This document shows positions 1-6,870 of a stretch of 17,344 nt of DNA, one piece after another. This DNA comes from Bacillota bacterium (lineage in GTDB: Bacteria > Bacillota_A > Clostridia > Lachnospirales > Bianqueaceae), in assembly GCA_017420625.1 (NCBI GenBank), contig JAFOIR010000142.1, positions 1 through 17,344 of the forward strand. The letters are read 5' to 3'. Within the stretch, counting starts at the first letter, position 1. The number at the start of each line of letters is the position of its first letter. The position numbers and the translations under genes are program-made. The notes under the pieces were generated by a model. The model was not told the DNA's origin, searched no databases, and saw only the letters and a program-made list of their open reading frames with translations.

Positions 1-127
1 CCCAGAACAGACCGACAAGAAGAGCGATCACGATCATGACGATGAACGGATGCATCTTCAGTTTGGAAATTGCCAGGACCATCAGCACGACGGCAAGGAT
101 GATCGTAGCAAAAAGCAAGAAAGTCAT
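1..127 (-). CDS. GntP-family permease, N-terminal fragment (cut by window edge)
   Basis: Only the first 42 codons are in the window. They begin at an ATG preceded by a strong AGGAGGGG ribosome binding site. The peptide is almost entirely hydrophobic, with a first helix, a short KLKMHPF linker and a second helix (IVMIVIALLVGLFWG). The hydrophobic-segment, 'K-x-HPF', hydrophobic-segment pattern is typical of the start of gluconate/sugar-acid permeases of the GntP family. These are inner-membrane carriers importing aldonates or related acids. The gene lies 44 nt downstream of a CdaR-type sugar-diacid regulator on the same strand, which fits an acid-sugar transporter. The substrate cannot be told from this fragment, and another transporter family with a similar N-terminus remains possible. 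Confidence 0.6.
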   Translation of the reverse strand, partial: MTFLLFATIILAVVLMVLAISKLKMHPFIVMIVIALLVGLFW

Positions 128-152
128 AACAACCCCTCCTTATATTTATTCG

Positions 153-180
153 AAGCGTTTCAGCCGTAAGCCTAACGCTT
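153..180 (-). other. Inverted repeat between the regulator and permease genes
   Basis: AAGCGTT (153-159) and AACGCTT (174-180) form a perfect 7-bp inverted repeat with a 14-nt loop. It overlaps the regulator's stop codon and sits just before the permease ribosome binding site. No T-run follows on the minus strand, so it is not a convincing terminator. It could stabilise or attenuate the message reaching the permease gene. Confidence 0.35.
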
Positions 181-1287
181 GGAATTCATGGAAAAGCGCT
201 GAATCAGCAGCCGGATAATATATTCCTGCCAGAATGCAGGAAAATCATCGATCTCCAGTGCTTTCATCAGACGTTTGATGCGGTACTGCAGCGTATTCTT
301 GTGGACAAACAGCTTTTCAGCCGCCCGCATGATGCTGCGCTCTTCTTCGTAGTAGATCTTCGCGCTTGAGAGCAGCATCTGCTGTTCATCAGCAGAAAAT
401 GTATCTGCAAACCGTTTTACGAGAAAATCGAGAAGTTCTGTTCCTTCTCCGGCTGACTGATACAGAAGATACCGGCATCGCGTGGGAAGATCGGCCATGC
501 TCTGCCATTTTTCTTCTCCGCACGCATCAATGAGTGCCGCCTGCTGGTAACCAGCCTTGATCTCCCATAAAGTCGCAGCCGGTCGTCCCAGGGATACACG
601 AAAGCCTTTTTCCGTCAGACTCCGGAGCGGCTCGGCCGATCGACCTCCCGCCATGCTAAGCAGCAGCACCATCCGTTTGTTGAGTGTTCCCCAGATATCA
701 ATGTGACGATCCACCAGCCCGGCACTTTCCAGTTCATGAATCAGATCCTTTTCCTGCTGTTCGAGTTCCAGCGGATAGGGACCATCGAGCACGACCGGCA
801 GGATCGGAAAACTCAGTTTTATTCCAAGCCGGTCTATCAGAGAATTAGCCGTCGCCAGGTTTTCTTCCGACGGGGAAAACAGATTCGCCAGGATCATGCC
901 GCGGATCGCTTCTTCCGATCCGATCGGCCGAAGCAGCGACTGCAGCTGGAAATATTTGGATACGTATTCTTCCAGTAGATGGGCCAGTTCCTGGATCTCA
1001 TCCGGATTGCCGTAGATCCCCACTACGCCCACGATGACTCCGTTGACGCGAAGCGGCATATTGCAGCCTTCCTTCGCTCCATGGTAGTATTCCAGCTGGT
1101 TTTTGTAGATATTGACTGCGCTGCCCTTCTGAACCGCTTCCTTCGCCCCGTGATGATACGAGCCGACTCGTGAGCGGTCACTGGATGCGATGATGATCCC
1201 ATCCGTATTCATGATGTTGATCGTCCGTCCTCCCACCAGAGAAGAGGTCAGTTCAACCAGTTCGCCGGCCAGTTCTTCCAGCAGCAT
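172..1287 (-). CDS. CdaR-family sugar-diacid transcriptional regulator
   Basis: This is a 371-aa protein when started at the ATG at 1287. An ATG four codons upstream (1299) directly abuts the previous stop codon and has no ribosome binding site. The sequence between the two ATGs is GGAGGG, which is the ribosome binding site of the second one. The first ~130 residues match the diacid-recognition type of sensory domain (for example IIASSDRSRVGSYHHGAKEA and a GVIVGVVGIYG segment). The C-terminus carries the PucR-type helix-turn-helix (IMRAAEKLFVHKNTLQYRIKRL). CdaR-like proteins activate uptake and catabolism genes for glucarate, glycerate and similar acids. The gene follows an MBL-fold hydrolase with no gap and precedes a GntP-like permease, so the three probably form one transcription unit. 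The true ligand is unknown. Confidence 0.88.
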   Translation of the reverse strand: MLLEELAGELVELTSSLVGGRTINIMNTDGIIIASSDRSRVGSYHHGAKEAVQKGSAVNIYKNQLEYYHGAKEGCNMPLRVNGVIVGVVGIYGNPDEIQELAHLLEEYVSKYFQLQSLLRPIGSEEAIRGMILANLFSPSEENLATANSLIDRLGIKLSFPILPVVLDGPYPLELEQQEKDLIHELESAGLVDRHIDIWGTLNKRMVLLLSMAGGRSAEPLRSLTEKGFRVSLGRPAATLWEIKAGYQQAALIDACGEEKWQSMADLPTRCRYLLYQSAGEGTELLDFLVKRFADTFSADEQQMLLSSAKIYYEEERSIMRAAEKLFVHKNTLQYRIKRLMKALEIDDFPAFWQEYIIRLLIQRFSMNSKR

Positions 1288-1299
1288 ATTTCCCTCCAT

Positions 1300-2130
1300 C
1301 TAGTCGAAAACGACCATGTCACCGGTTCCCAGATGGGCTCCGTTCATCTCCGGGTCCTTGTGGATCATGCACTCAGCTTTTTCACCGGAGCAGTGACTGA
1401 AGCCGATCGTCCCTACACCCATCGAGCGCAGGATCTCCACCGTCTGGTTGATTCTTTCCTCACTGGCTTCCATCAGATGTGTGCCTCCGAAAACAGCCGC
1501 GATCGGTTTATCCACTACTTCTTTTACATGGGTGATAATATTCAGAATTCCGGGATGCGAACAGCCTACCAGTACGATCACACCCCTGGATGTTTCCAGT
1601 GTCAGACAGATCTCATCCGGGAAATCATCCCGGACATAGCCGTCAGCTGTCTGACGGACAAAGCGCTCAGGGATCGTTTCAAAAGCATATTTTCTCGGAA
1701 AATCAGTGATCAGCCGGACGCCCGGGCATACATCCAGGCTGCCTATGACTTCATGATGCTCGATTCCGTACTCCCGAAGAAATGCTTCATCAAATCCGGC
1801 TGAAAGATCTGTATAGCGGATCCCGTCTTTTCCATACTTCTTTTCAAAGAAATGCTGACCGGTATAAAGGACAGGACTTCCCAATCCTTCTTCGATCAGA
1901 TCACGGTATCCGGCTGAATGGTCGTAGTGGCTGTGGGAAAGCATGACTGCGTCCAGTCCGGAGAGGTCAACGCCCAGACGATGGGCATTATAAAGCGGCA
2001 TGTCCGAAGCCCCGCAGTCAAAAAGAAAACGTTTGTCTTCGTATTCAATATAGAAGGAAAGACCATGTTCCGCGACCAGCGCCAGGTTTTCACCTGCCCG
2101 ATCGTCCATCAAAGCTGTGATGCGAACCAT
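1300..2130 (-). CDS. MBL-fold metallo-hydrolase (COG1237-like)
   Basis: This is a 276-aa protein using the ATG at 2130. That ATG has a GGAGG ribosome binding site nine bases upstream; the open frame extends further but the extra residues look non-coding. The metal-binding signature HSHYDH is at residues 66-71, with further conserved histidines in GCSHPG (~190), GGTHL (~218) and GFSHCSG (~246). This layout is that of the MBL subfamily sometimes annotated as 7,8-dihydropterin-6-methyl-4-aminobenzene-phosphate synthase-like, a soluble enzyme probably binding two metals. That label is a family name, not evidence of substrate. Its stop codon is directly followed by an ATG of the regulator gene, suggesting coupled translation. 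In this context it may process a sugar-acid-derived metabolite (inference). Confidence 0.82.
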   Translation of the reverse strand: MVRITALMDDRAGENLALVAEHGLSFYIEYEDKRFLFDCGASDMPLYNAHRLGVDLSGLDAVMLSHSHYDHSAGYRDLIEEGLGSPVLYTGQHFFEKKYGKDGIRYTDLSAGFDEAFLREYGIEHHEVIGSLDVCPGVRLITDFPRKYAFETIPERFVRQTADGYVRDDFPDEICLTLETSRGVIVLVGCSHPGILNIITHVKEVVDKPIAAVFGGTHLMEASEERINQTVEILRSMGVGTIGFSHCSGEKAECMIHKDPEMNGAHLGTGDMVVFD

Positions 2131-2199
2131 TCTATTTTTCCTCCTTTTTTTGGGGATTGTTTCAATATTGCCAAAAATCACGCAGCATTCTTTCATATT

Positions 2200-2233
2200 T
2201 TGTATTATAATACAACGATTTCACCAAAGTAAA
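2200..2233 (-). promoter_or_regulatory. Promoter with 16-bp palindromic operator for the MBL-regulator-permease genes
   Basis: TTGTATTATAATACAA (2200-2215) is a perfect palindrome. On the minus strand it contains the -10 box TATAAT (2204-2209), with a -35-like TTTACT (2228-2233) at an 18-bp spacing. A protein bound there would occlude the -10 region. The natural candidate binder is the regulator encoded downstream, but a different repressor is equally possible. The palindrome also contains TATAAT on the plus strand. Confidence 0.6.
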
Positions 2234-2315
2234 CCAGGCTTTGTTGTTCTTCATCACAATGTTCTGTGACAAATAGGGGCTGTTTTTGTTCTTTGGCTAA
2301 AAAAGTCTTCCCTTC

Positions 2316-2345
2316 TTGAAAGATCACATTGTTTCGCGGTATAAT
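2316..2345 (+). promoter_or_regulatory. Sigma-A-type promoter for the rightward gene set
   Basis: TTGAAA (2316-2321) and TATAAT (2340-2345) are separated by 18 bp. They lie about 30 bp upstream of the ribosome binding site of the TTG-started gene at 2378. This promoter is divergent from the palindromic promoter at 2200-2233. Confidence 0.7.
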
Positions 2346-2377
2346 GGGGAACAGATTTTTCATGAAGGAGAACTGCT

Positions 2378-3166
2378 TTGACATACGTATTCAAACGAAG
2401 CTGCATCGCAGCGGCCATCGTTCTTTTACTGACCGGTGCGATCATCGTCCTGATCTGGTACCGCGGACAGGGCCGAGAGCTGTACATTCCCATCATCGGT
2501 TCTGTTCTCATGGCCGGAATCGGCTATCTCGCATCCAGGCTTGCGGCCAACATCCTTTCCACGATGGAAAATACCCGTTATCTCGGATATCTTCATATGG
2601 AACTGGATCCGAAGAAGTTTCTCTCCCACTACGAAGGGATTCCGGAAAAAGCCAAAGGAAGCCGCATCACCGCGAGAAGCTATCTGGCGGACGGATACTG
2701 GGCTGACGGGCAATTTGCCAAAGCGATCGAAACACTGGAAAAGGATCGTCCGGATGATGTCAGTCTCATGGGACTGCAGTCTTCCAAGCTCTCTGCCTAT
2801 TATCTGGCCGCCGGTGATAAGGCCGGCGCGCGTCATCAGCTCGAACGCCTTTCGGCCGTTGTCGATAAGACTCGTACTTCCAACAAGGCTTTGTCCAACA
2901 ATATGCAGGACTCTTTGCTGCTGTATCGTCAGTATCTGACCGTCCTGAATCAGCAGGCCGCAAACCGTGACTATCTTCGTCAGGCTTTCAGCAAAGCTCA
3001 GTACAACATCCGCCGTCTCGAGATCTCTCAGATCCTGGCAATGGATGCCCTTCGCTCCCATGATACAGCCGAGGCCGGGAAAGATCTTCAATATCTTACC
3101 GAGCACGGCGGCAAAACTTTCTTTACTGCCTGGGCCAAAGCCAGGCTGGAGGATTTTTCCGAATGA
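2378..3166 (+). CDS. Two-TM membrane-anchored protein of unknown function, possibly helical-repeat
   Basis: This is a 262-aa protein starting at TTG. The start is supported by GAAGGAG ending seven bases upstream, by the promoter before it, and by no ATG in frame before the first membrane segment. Residues ~8-28 and ~36-60 are hydrophobic and look like two transmembrane helices, leaving a soluble domain of about 200 residues. That domain is alpha-helical in character, with alternating short motifs (ARSYLADGYWADGQFAKAIETLEK; ALSNNMQDSLLLYRQYLTVLNQQ) reminiscent of tetratricopeptide repeats. I do not recognise a named family. Its last codons overlap the start of the histidinol-phosphatase gene (ATGA), so the two are probably translated together. 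No catalytic motif is visible. Confidence 0.8.
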   Translation: MTYVFKRSCIAAAIVLLLTGAIIVLIWYRGQGRELYIPIIGSVLMAGIGYLASRLAANILSTMENTRYLGYLHMELDPKKFLSHYEGIPEKAKGSRITARSYLADGYWADGQFAKAIETLEKDRPDDVSLMGLQSSKLSAYYLAAGDKAGARHQLERLSAVVDKTRTSNKALSNNMQDSLLLYRQYLTVLNQQAANRDYLRQAFSKAQYNIRRLEISQILAMDALRSHDTAEAGKDLQYLTEHGGKTFFTAWAKARLEDFSE

Positions 3167-3978
3167 CACGCAATTATCATACGCATACCTTCCGCTGTCA
3201 CCATGCGGCGGGGACAGAAAAGGAATATGTCGAAGAAGCACTGAAAAACGGCCTGACTTTGCTTGGTTTTTCTGATCATTCTCCGTATATCTTTCCAGGA
3301 GATTATTACTCTAAATTCCGGATGTTTCCTGAACAGACTGCCGATTATTACAGAACGCTCGGTCTTCTGAGGGAGGAATATCAGGGCCGGCTCGATATAC
3401 GGATCGGTTTTGAAATGGAATATTACCCAAAACAGTTCCGCCAGACACTGGAATTCATGGCCGAGCAGGAACAGACGCTTCCTTCCGGAGAAAAAGCCGG
3501 CCTTCAGTATCTCATCCTTGGCCAGCATTTCATCGGCAATGAATATGACTCTCATGAATACAGCGGCATGCCTGCTCTCAGCGAAAAACACCTCGGGCGA
3601 TATGTTGAAAATGTCATCGGCGGTCTGGAGACCGGGTGCTTCAGCTGTATCGCGCATCCGGACCTTATCAACTTCATCGGTTCAAAAAAAGTATATAAGA
3701 AACATATGAGTGAGCTTTGCGAATGCGCCAAAGCCCACAGCGTTCCGCTTGAGATCAATCTGCTGGGGCTTCATACGAAACGTAATTACCCGAATCCTCT
3801 CTTCTGGGATATTGTCAAAGAAATCGGGAACGAAGTCATTCTGGGCTGCGATGCACATACGGTTCATGATGCAGGTTCACCGGAGCTTATTCGTGAAGGT
3901 GAAGATTTTGCCGCTCACTGGGGATTTTCACTGATCGATGAACTTCGTCTGATTGATCCGCTCTCTTATATAAAATAA
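3163..3978 (+). CDS. hisK: Histidinol-phosphatase, PHP family
   Basis: This is a 271-aa protein, close to the usual length of HisK/HisJ phosphatases. PHP-domain metal ligands are visible: HTH near the N-terminus (H6, H8), the SDHS motif (~37-40), GFEMEY (~82-87), an AHPDL motif near 165-169 and CDAH around residue 228. The enzyme removes phosphate from L-histidinol phosphate in histidine biosynthesis, in the cytoplasm, using a multi-metal centre. The start codon overlaps the preceding gene by four bases, and a thioesterase gene follows 13 nt after its stop. No other his genes are in view, so a related PHP phosphoesterase activity cannot be excluded. Confidence 0.85.
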   Translation: MTRNYHTHTFRCHHAAGTEKEYVEEALKNGLTLLGFSDHSPYIFPGDYYSKFRMFPEQTADYYRTLGLLREEYQGRLDIRIGFEMEYYPKQFRQTLEFMAEQEQTLPSGEKAGLQYLILGQHFIGNEYDSHEYSGMPALSEKHLGRYVENVIGGLETGCFSCIAHPDLINFIGSKKVYKKHMSELCECAKAHSVPLEINLLGLHTKRNYPNPLFWDIVKEIGNEVILGCDAHTVHDAGSPELIREGEDFAAHWGFSLIDELRLIDPLSYIK

Positions 3979-3991
3979 AGGAACCTTTTCT

Positions 3992-4729
3992 ATGCAAACG
4001 TTATTTCAAAAAGATCTCTATATCAATATGTCCCATTGCGATGCTGCCTCTCATCTCGGCACGGCCAATGCCTTCGGTGTTTTTCTGGACCTCGCCACCG
4101 AGCACGCTGAAACGATCGGGATCGGTACGCAGCTTCTGAAAAGCCATCAGGTATTCTGGGTGACTGCCCGTACCCGTGCTCACTTCTACCGCCGTCCCCA
4201 CATGACCGAGATCGTGCAGGCTGAAACCTTCATGGGGCCGGGACGCGGACCCAAGGCCGCCCGGTACTATCGTCTGACAAAGGGCGATGAAGTGCTTCTT
4301 GAAGGAAAAACGGATTTCGTTGCTATGAATCCTTTTACCGGACAACTGGTGAAAATCTCCGACTTTTATCCTGAGCAGGATGAGATCACGCAGGCGCTTG
4401 CCGGCAGGGATCTTCCCCTTCCGGAGCCGGCACCGCGTATTTCTCCTGGTTTTTCAGAAGCTTCCGTTCTCGGGACCTACAAGGTCTCTCCGACGGATAT
4501 CGATCTCGGCGGGCACATGAACAACGTCGCCTATCTTTGGGCACTCATGCGGTTCTTCCCCTGTGAAAAGCAAAAAGAGATGGCGATATCCGACGTGGAC
4601 ATCGCCTATCGAAAACCGTGCTATGAAGGAGAACTTCTGGAGATCCGGATGCGTGAATCGGATGGCTGTCTTGAGCTGGGCATGTTCAAAGAAGACGGTT
4701 CAGCCGCTGTTCTCGTAAGAATCCAGTGA
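3992..4729 (+). CDS. Acyl-ACP thioesterase (hotdog fold, FatA/FatB-like)
   Basis: This is a 245-aa protein with a double-hotdog layout. An N-terminal half has a DAASHLGTANAFGVFLDLAT segment around residues 17-36. A C-terminal half has TDIDLGGHMNNVAYL around 168-182. The latter corresponds to the catalytic-region motif D-x-(N/G)-x-H-x-NN-x-x-Y of acyl-ACP thioesterases, with His175 and Asn178 as candidate catalytic residues. These enzymes release fatty acids from acyl carrier protein in the cytoplasm. AAAGGA nine bases before the ATG acts as the ribosome binding site. It follows the histidinol-phosphatase gene closely and probably shares its transcript. The next feature is a tRNA promoter only 16 nt after its stop. 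Confidence 0.85.
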   Translation: MQTLFQKDLYINMSHCDAASHLGTANAFGVFLDLATEHAETIGIGTQLLKSHQVFWVTARTRAHFYRRPHMTEIVQAETFMGPGRGPKAARYYRLTKGDEVLLEGKTDFVAMNPFTGQLVKISDFYPEQDEITQALAGRDLPLPEPAPRISPGFSEASVLGTYKVSPTDIDLGGHMNNVAYLWALMRFFPCEKQKEMAISDVDIAYRKPCYEGELLEIRMRESDGCLELGMFKEDGSAAVLVRIQ

Positions 4730-4745
4730 AAATCCAAAAAAGTAT

Positions 4746-4774
4746 TTGACAGATTCTATTCCATCGAGTATAAT
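4746..4774 (+). promoter_or_regulatory. Full-consensus promoter of the tRNA cluster
   Basis: TTGACA (4746-4751) and TATAAT (4769-4774) with a 17-bp spacer match the sigma-A consensus perfectly. The promoter begins 16 bp after the thioesterase stop codon and drives tRNA-Pro and the tRNAs behind it. Confidence 0.9.
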
Positions 4775-4797
4775 AGACAGGATTCTGAAGAGCCCTC

Positions 4798-4872
4798 CGG
4801 GGTGTAGCTCAGCTTGGCTAGAGCACCTGCTTTGGGAGCAGGGGGCCGCAGGTTCGAATCCTGTCACCCCGA
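4798..4872 (+). tRNA. tRNA-Pro (anticodon TGG)
   Basis: Acceptor strands CGGGGTG and CACCCCG pair fully. The anticodon stem CCTGC/GCAGG encloses the loop TTTGGGA, giving anticodon TGG. The T-loop GGTTCGAATCC is standard. No CCA is encoded. Confidence 0.95.
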
Positions 4873-4884
4873 TTTAGCCAGCAA

Positions 4885-4958
4885 GTGCCTGTAGCTCAGC
4901 AGGATAGAGCAGCGGCCTTCTAAGCCGCGTGTCCGGGGTTCGAGTCCCTGCAGGCACG
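4885..4958 (+). tRNA. tRNA-Arg (anticodon TCT)
   Basis: Acceptor strands GTGCCTG and CAGGCAC pair fully. The anticodon stem GCGGC/GCCGC holds loop CTTCTAA, giving TCT. A T-arm with GGTTCGAGTCC is present. No CCA is encoded. Confidence 0.95.
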
Positions 4959-4963
4959 TTTAT

Positions 4964-5038
4964 GGTGGGTATGGTCCAGTTGGTTAGGGCGCCAGATTGT
5001 GGCTCTGGATATCCTGGGTTCGAGTCCCAGTACCCACC
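4964..5038 (+). tRNA. tRNA-His (anticodon GTG)
   Basis: Acceptor strands GTGGGTA and TACCCAC pair fully. The preceding G (4964) can pair with the discriminator C (5038), the G-1:C73 pair that marks tRNA-His. The anticodon stem CCAGA/TCTGG holds loop TTGTGGC. Confidence 0.95.
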
Positions 5039-5049
5039 CTCGACCGTTT

Positions 5050-5121
5050 TGGGTAGTCGCCAAGCGGTAAGGCACAAGGTTTTGATCCTTGCATCCGAAG
5101 GTTCGAGTCCTTCCTACCCAG
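5050..5121 (+). tRNA. tRNA-Gln (anticodon TTG)
   Basis: Acceptor strands TGGGTAG and CTACCCA pair fully. The anticodon stem CAAGG/CCTTG holds loop TTTTGAT, giving TTG. The T-arm GGTTCGAGTCC is standard. Confidence 0.95.
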
Positions 5122-5128
5122 TAAGGCG

Positions 5129-5160
5129 ATTTCCCATTCGATCCGGAAATTTCCTTTTCC
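5129..5160 (+). terminator. Weak hairpin after tRNA-Gln
   Basis: ATTTCC (5129-5134) and GGAAAT (5145-5150) can form a short stem followed by TTCCTTTTCC. The T-tract is interrupted and the stem AT-rich. It would at best end transcription partially before the separate tRNA-Lys promoter. Confidence 0.3.
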
Positions 5161-5164
5161 TCAC

Positions 5165-5193
5165 TTGACATTCTCCCCTCTCGGTGGTAGAAT
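5165..5193 (+). promoter_or_regulatory. Promoter of tRNA-Lys
   Basis: TTGACA (5165-5170) and TAGAAT (5188-5193) are separated by 17 bp and end 12 bp before the tRNA-Lys 5' end. The last tRNA can therefore be transcribed independently of the first four. Confidence 0.8.
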
Positions 5194-5205
5194 TGACAAG
5201 CTGTT

Positions 5206-5278
5206 GGGGCATTAGCTCAATTGGTAGAGCACCAGACTCTTAATCTGGGTGTTCGGGGTTCGAGACCCCGATGCCTCA
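5206..5278 (+). tRNA. tRNA-Lys (anticodon CTT)
   Basis: Acceptor strands GGGGCAT and ATGCCTC pair with one G-T wobble. The anticodon stem CCAGA/TCTGG holds loop CTCTTAA, giving CTT. The 3' end is not duplicated elsewhere in the window, so the mobile element downstream does not appear to use it as an attachment site. Confidence 0.95.
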
Positions 5279-5288
5279 TTCACATCTT

Positions 5289-5315
5289 CCTCGCGATACG
5301 CGAGGTTTTTCTTTT
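5289..5315 (+). terminator. Intrinsic terminator of the tRNA cluster
   Basis: CCTCGCG (5289-5295) and CGCGAGG (5299-5305) form a perfect 7-bp GC-rich stem with an ATA loop. It is followed at once by TTTTTCTTTT. Confidence 0.9.
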
Positions 5316-5372
5316 GCCAGGAGGCCACTGTTTATGCGGCTTCCGGGCGTTTTTTCTTTTCTCTGCAAAACC

Positions 5373-5387
5373 AATACTGTCCATTAT
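5373..5387. repeat. Left attachment site (attL core) of the mobile element
   Basis: AATACTGTCCATTAT here is repeated exactly at 12221-12235 in the same orientation. The two copies bracket the integrase-relaxase gene block precisely. This copy lies between the tRNA-cluster terminator and the integrase, outside any gene. Confidence 0.75.
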
Positions 5388-5412
5388 ATTACCCTCGATT
5401 TTCTCCGATTTT

Positions 5413-5450
5413 GCGTACACCGTTGCGTACACTGCGGGCACTGCGTACAC
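5413..5450. repeat. GCGTACAC direct-repeat array, probable integrase arm sites
   Basis: Three exact copies of GCGTACAC occur at 5413-5420, 5425-5432 and 5443-5450. They lie between the proposed attL core and the integrase stop codon. Short repeated sites just inside the attachment core next to an integrase gene are where tyrosine recombinases place arm-type binding sites. A fourth copy, with a GTGTACAC variant, occurs far away at 16783-16800. Confidence 0.6.
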
Positions 5451-5465
5451 AGGTTTCAGGAGGTC

Positions 5466-6800
5466 TCAGGTCAGGTCCAGAGCAGCAAAAATCTTCTTTT
5501 TTCTTTCATTCTCTTCTGCTCTGTCAAAACAGTAATTGTTCAGCGTAGTCCTGGAATCCACATGTCCGGAAACACGTCTGACAGTATCCAGATTCACATC
5601 CCCATCAAGCAATGTGCTGATTTGTGTCTTCCGCGCTTTGTGGGAAGAGCGATGAATGATACCAAGCCTTTTACAGAACTCTCGATAACGATCATCAATG
5701 ATTCTCGGTTTCAGGTTAGAATCTCCGCCAAAGATATATTCTGGATCTTTGAGGCCAATCTCGGCATAATACTTTCTGGACTCTTCAATCACTTCCTGAG
5801 CCAGCGGCGTTAAATATACGATTCTGTCACCGGCATAAGATTTTGTGTGATCTACTACCTGATACTGCGAACGTACCATTCGCTGTACATGCAGGGTGTC
5901 TCCGGAAATATCCGAATACTTGATCGCGCAAAGTTCCCCCACTCTCAGACCTGTCTGAAACTGGAAGATCACTGCCAGAGATGCCACCGGTATTTGGAGT
6001 TTCCGGTTTGTCCGATAATCTTCCCACGCAAGATCGATCATCGCTTTCTCTTCCGATGGAGTAAACACCTGCCCTTCCGGATCCGGTTTCTTTTTATGCC
6101 GAAGGACTCGTGAATCCACCCGAAATCCATCCATCGGATTAGCCGGGATGTATTCCTTCATCCTAGCATATTTCAGCATCTGCCGGATGATCAGAGAAAA
6201 GTTCAGGTATTTCTGCTTGTCCATCTGGTTATCTTTAATAACCCGATGAATCCACATATCGATATCAATCGGACGAATCGCTGTGATATCCATCTTGATG
6301 ATATCTGCACCCACATAATACTGTTTCCATGTGCGGATCACTCGTTCAATATTATTTTCTGCCGTTGTATGGATCTTTTTGTATTCGATCCATTCACCAA
6401 ACAGACTTTCCAATGTGATGAGCACATGTGTACATACTTTTGGTTCAAATCCCTTTTTATAGTACAGATATAACCATTCATAAAGATCGTCTTCGTGCGT
6501 TCTCGCGATTTCTTTACGCTTTTCCTTGCCGGTTTTCGGATCCATTACCTTAATATAAGTTCTATACCTTGGTTTCTTTGATCCCGGAGAAGGCGATATG
6601 ATTGCCGCTGGGTGTATCTCCTTTACTATTATTTTTCTCCGTGCCTTTTCTTTATCCACCATGATTTGTTTCACGGTTTCGGCTTCATCGCCTTGTAGTA
6701 TACCACTTCGCAGAAGACTTTCCAACTCTGAAGAGGAGAGATTGGCTATCTGGTCTTCATTGATACTGATACTGAAATTCTTTTTCTCGCCAGAATTCAT
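5466..6800 (-). CDS. int: Tyrosine recombinase / integrase
   Basis: This is a 444-aa protein. Its ATG start is preceded by AAAGGAGG at a nine-base spacing. It has an N-terminal arm-binding-like region, a SAM-like core-binding domain around residues 125-225 and a C-terminal catalytic domain. The full tyrosine-recombinase catalytic set is visible: Arg286 (TGLRVGEL), Lys320 (HTKS), His387 and Arg390 (SSHKARKT), His413 (SGHVDSRTT) and the nucleophile Tyr423 (NNYCF). The enzyme would catalyse site-specific integration and excision at the 15-bp cores flanking the element. No excisionase gene is apparent nearby, so directionality control may lie elsewhere or in the inverted CTGGCAG sites just upstream. 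The protein looks intact. Confidence 0.93.
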   Translation of the reverse strand: MNSGEKKNFSISINEDQIANLSSSELESLLRSGILQGDEAETVKQIMVDKEKARRKIIVKEIHPAAIISPSPGSKKPRYRTYIKVMDPKTGKEKRKEIARTHEDDLYEWLYLYYKKGFEPKVCTHVLITLESLFGEWIEYKKIHTTAENNIERVIRTWKQYYVGADIIKMDITAIRPIDIDMWIHRVIKDNQMDKQKYLNFSLIIRQMLKYARMKEYIPANPMDGFRVDSRVLRHKKKPDPEGQVFTPSEEKAMIDLAWEDYRTNRKLQIPVASLAVIFQFQTGLRVGELCAIKYSDISGDTLHVQRMVRSQYQVVDHTKSYAGDRIVYLTPLAQEVIEESRKYYAEIGLKDPEYIFGGDSNLKPRIIDDRYREFCKRLGIIHRSSHKARKTQISTLLDGDVNLDTVRRVSGHVDSRTTLNNYCFDRAEENERKKKIFAALDLT

Positions 6801-6870
6801 GACGCAATCCCTCCTTTCTTCGAGTTGTATTTCAATATCTTTTCCGCTTTTATAGATTGCTTTCAGTTTT

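Noticed and set aside
2426..3241. Long minus-strand open frame of 271 codons opposite the two-TM gene
   Set aside because: It is antisense to two well-supported genes with good ribosome binding sites, has no start signal and shows no family resemblance.
4874..5171. Overlapping minus- and plus-strand open frames across the tRNA cluster
   Set aside because: They are translations of tRNA genes (recurring RDSNPG-type peptides are a known artefact of tRNA T-arms) and not proteins.
5271..5278. Use of the tRNA-Lys 3' end as the element's attachment site
   Set aside because: No second copy of the tRNA-Lys 3' end is found in the window, whereas an exact 15-bp repeat bounds the element elsewhere.
5319..5360. 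Second terminator or small gene after the tRNA cluster (GGAGGCC / GGCTTCC stem and a T-run)
   Set aside because: The stem is interrupted by a wobble and a long loop, and the preceding hairpin already ends the tRNA transcript. The evidence is too weak to annotate.
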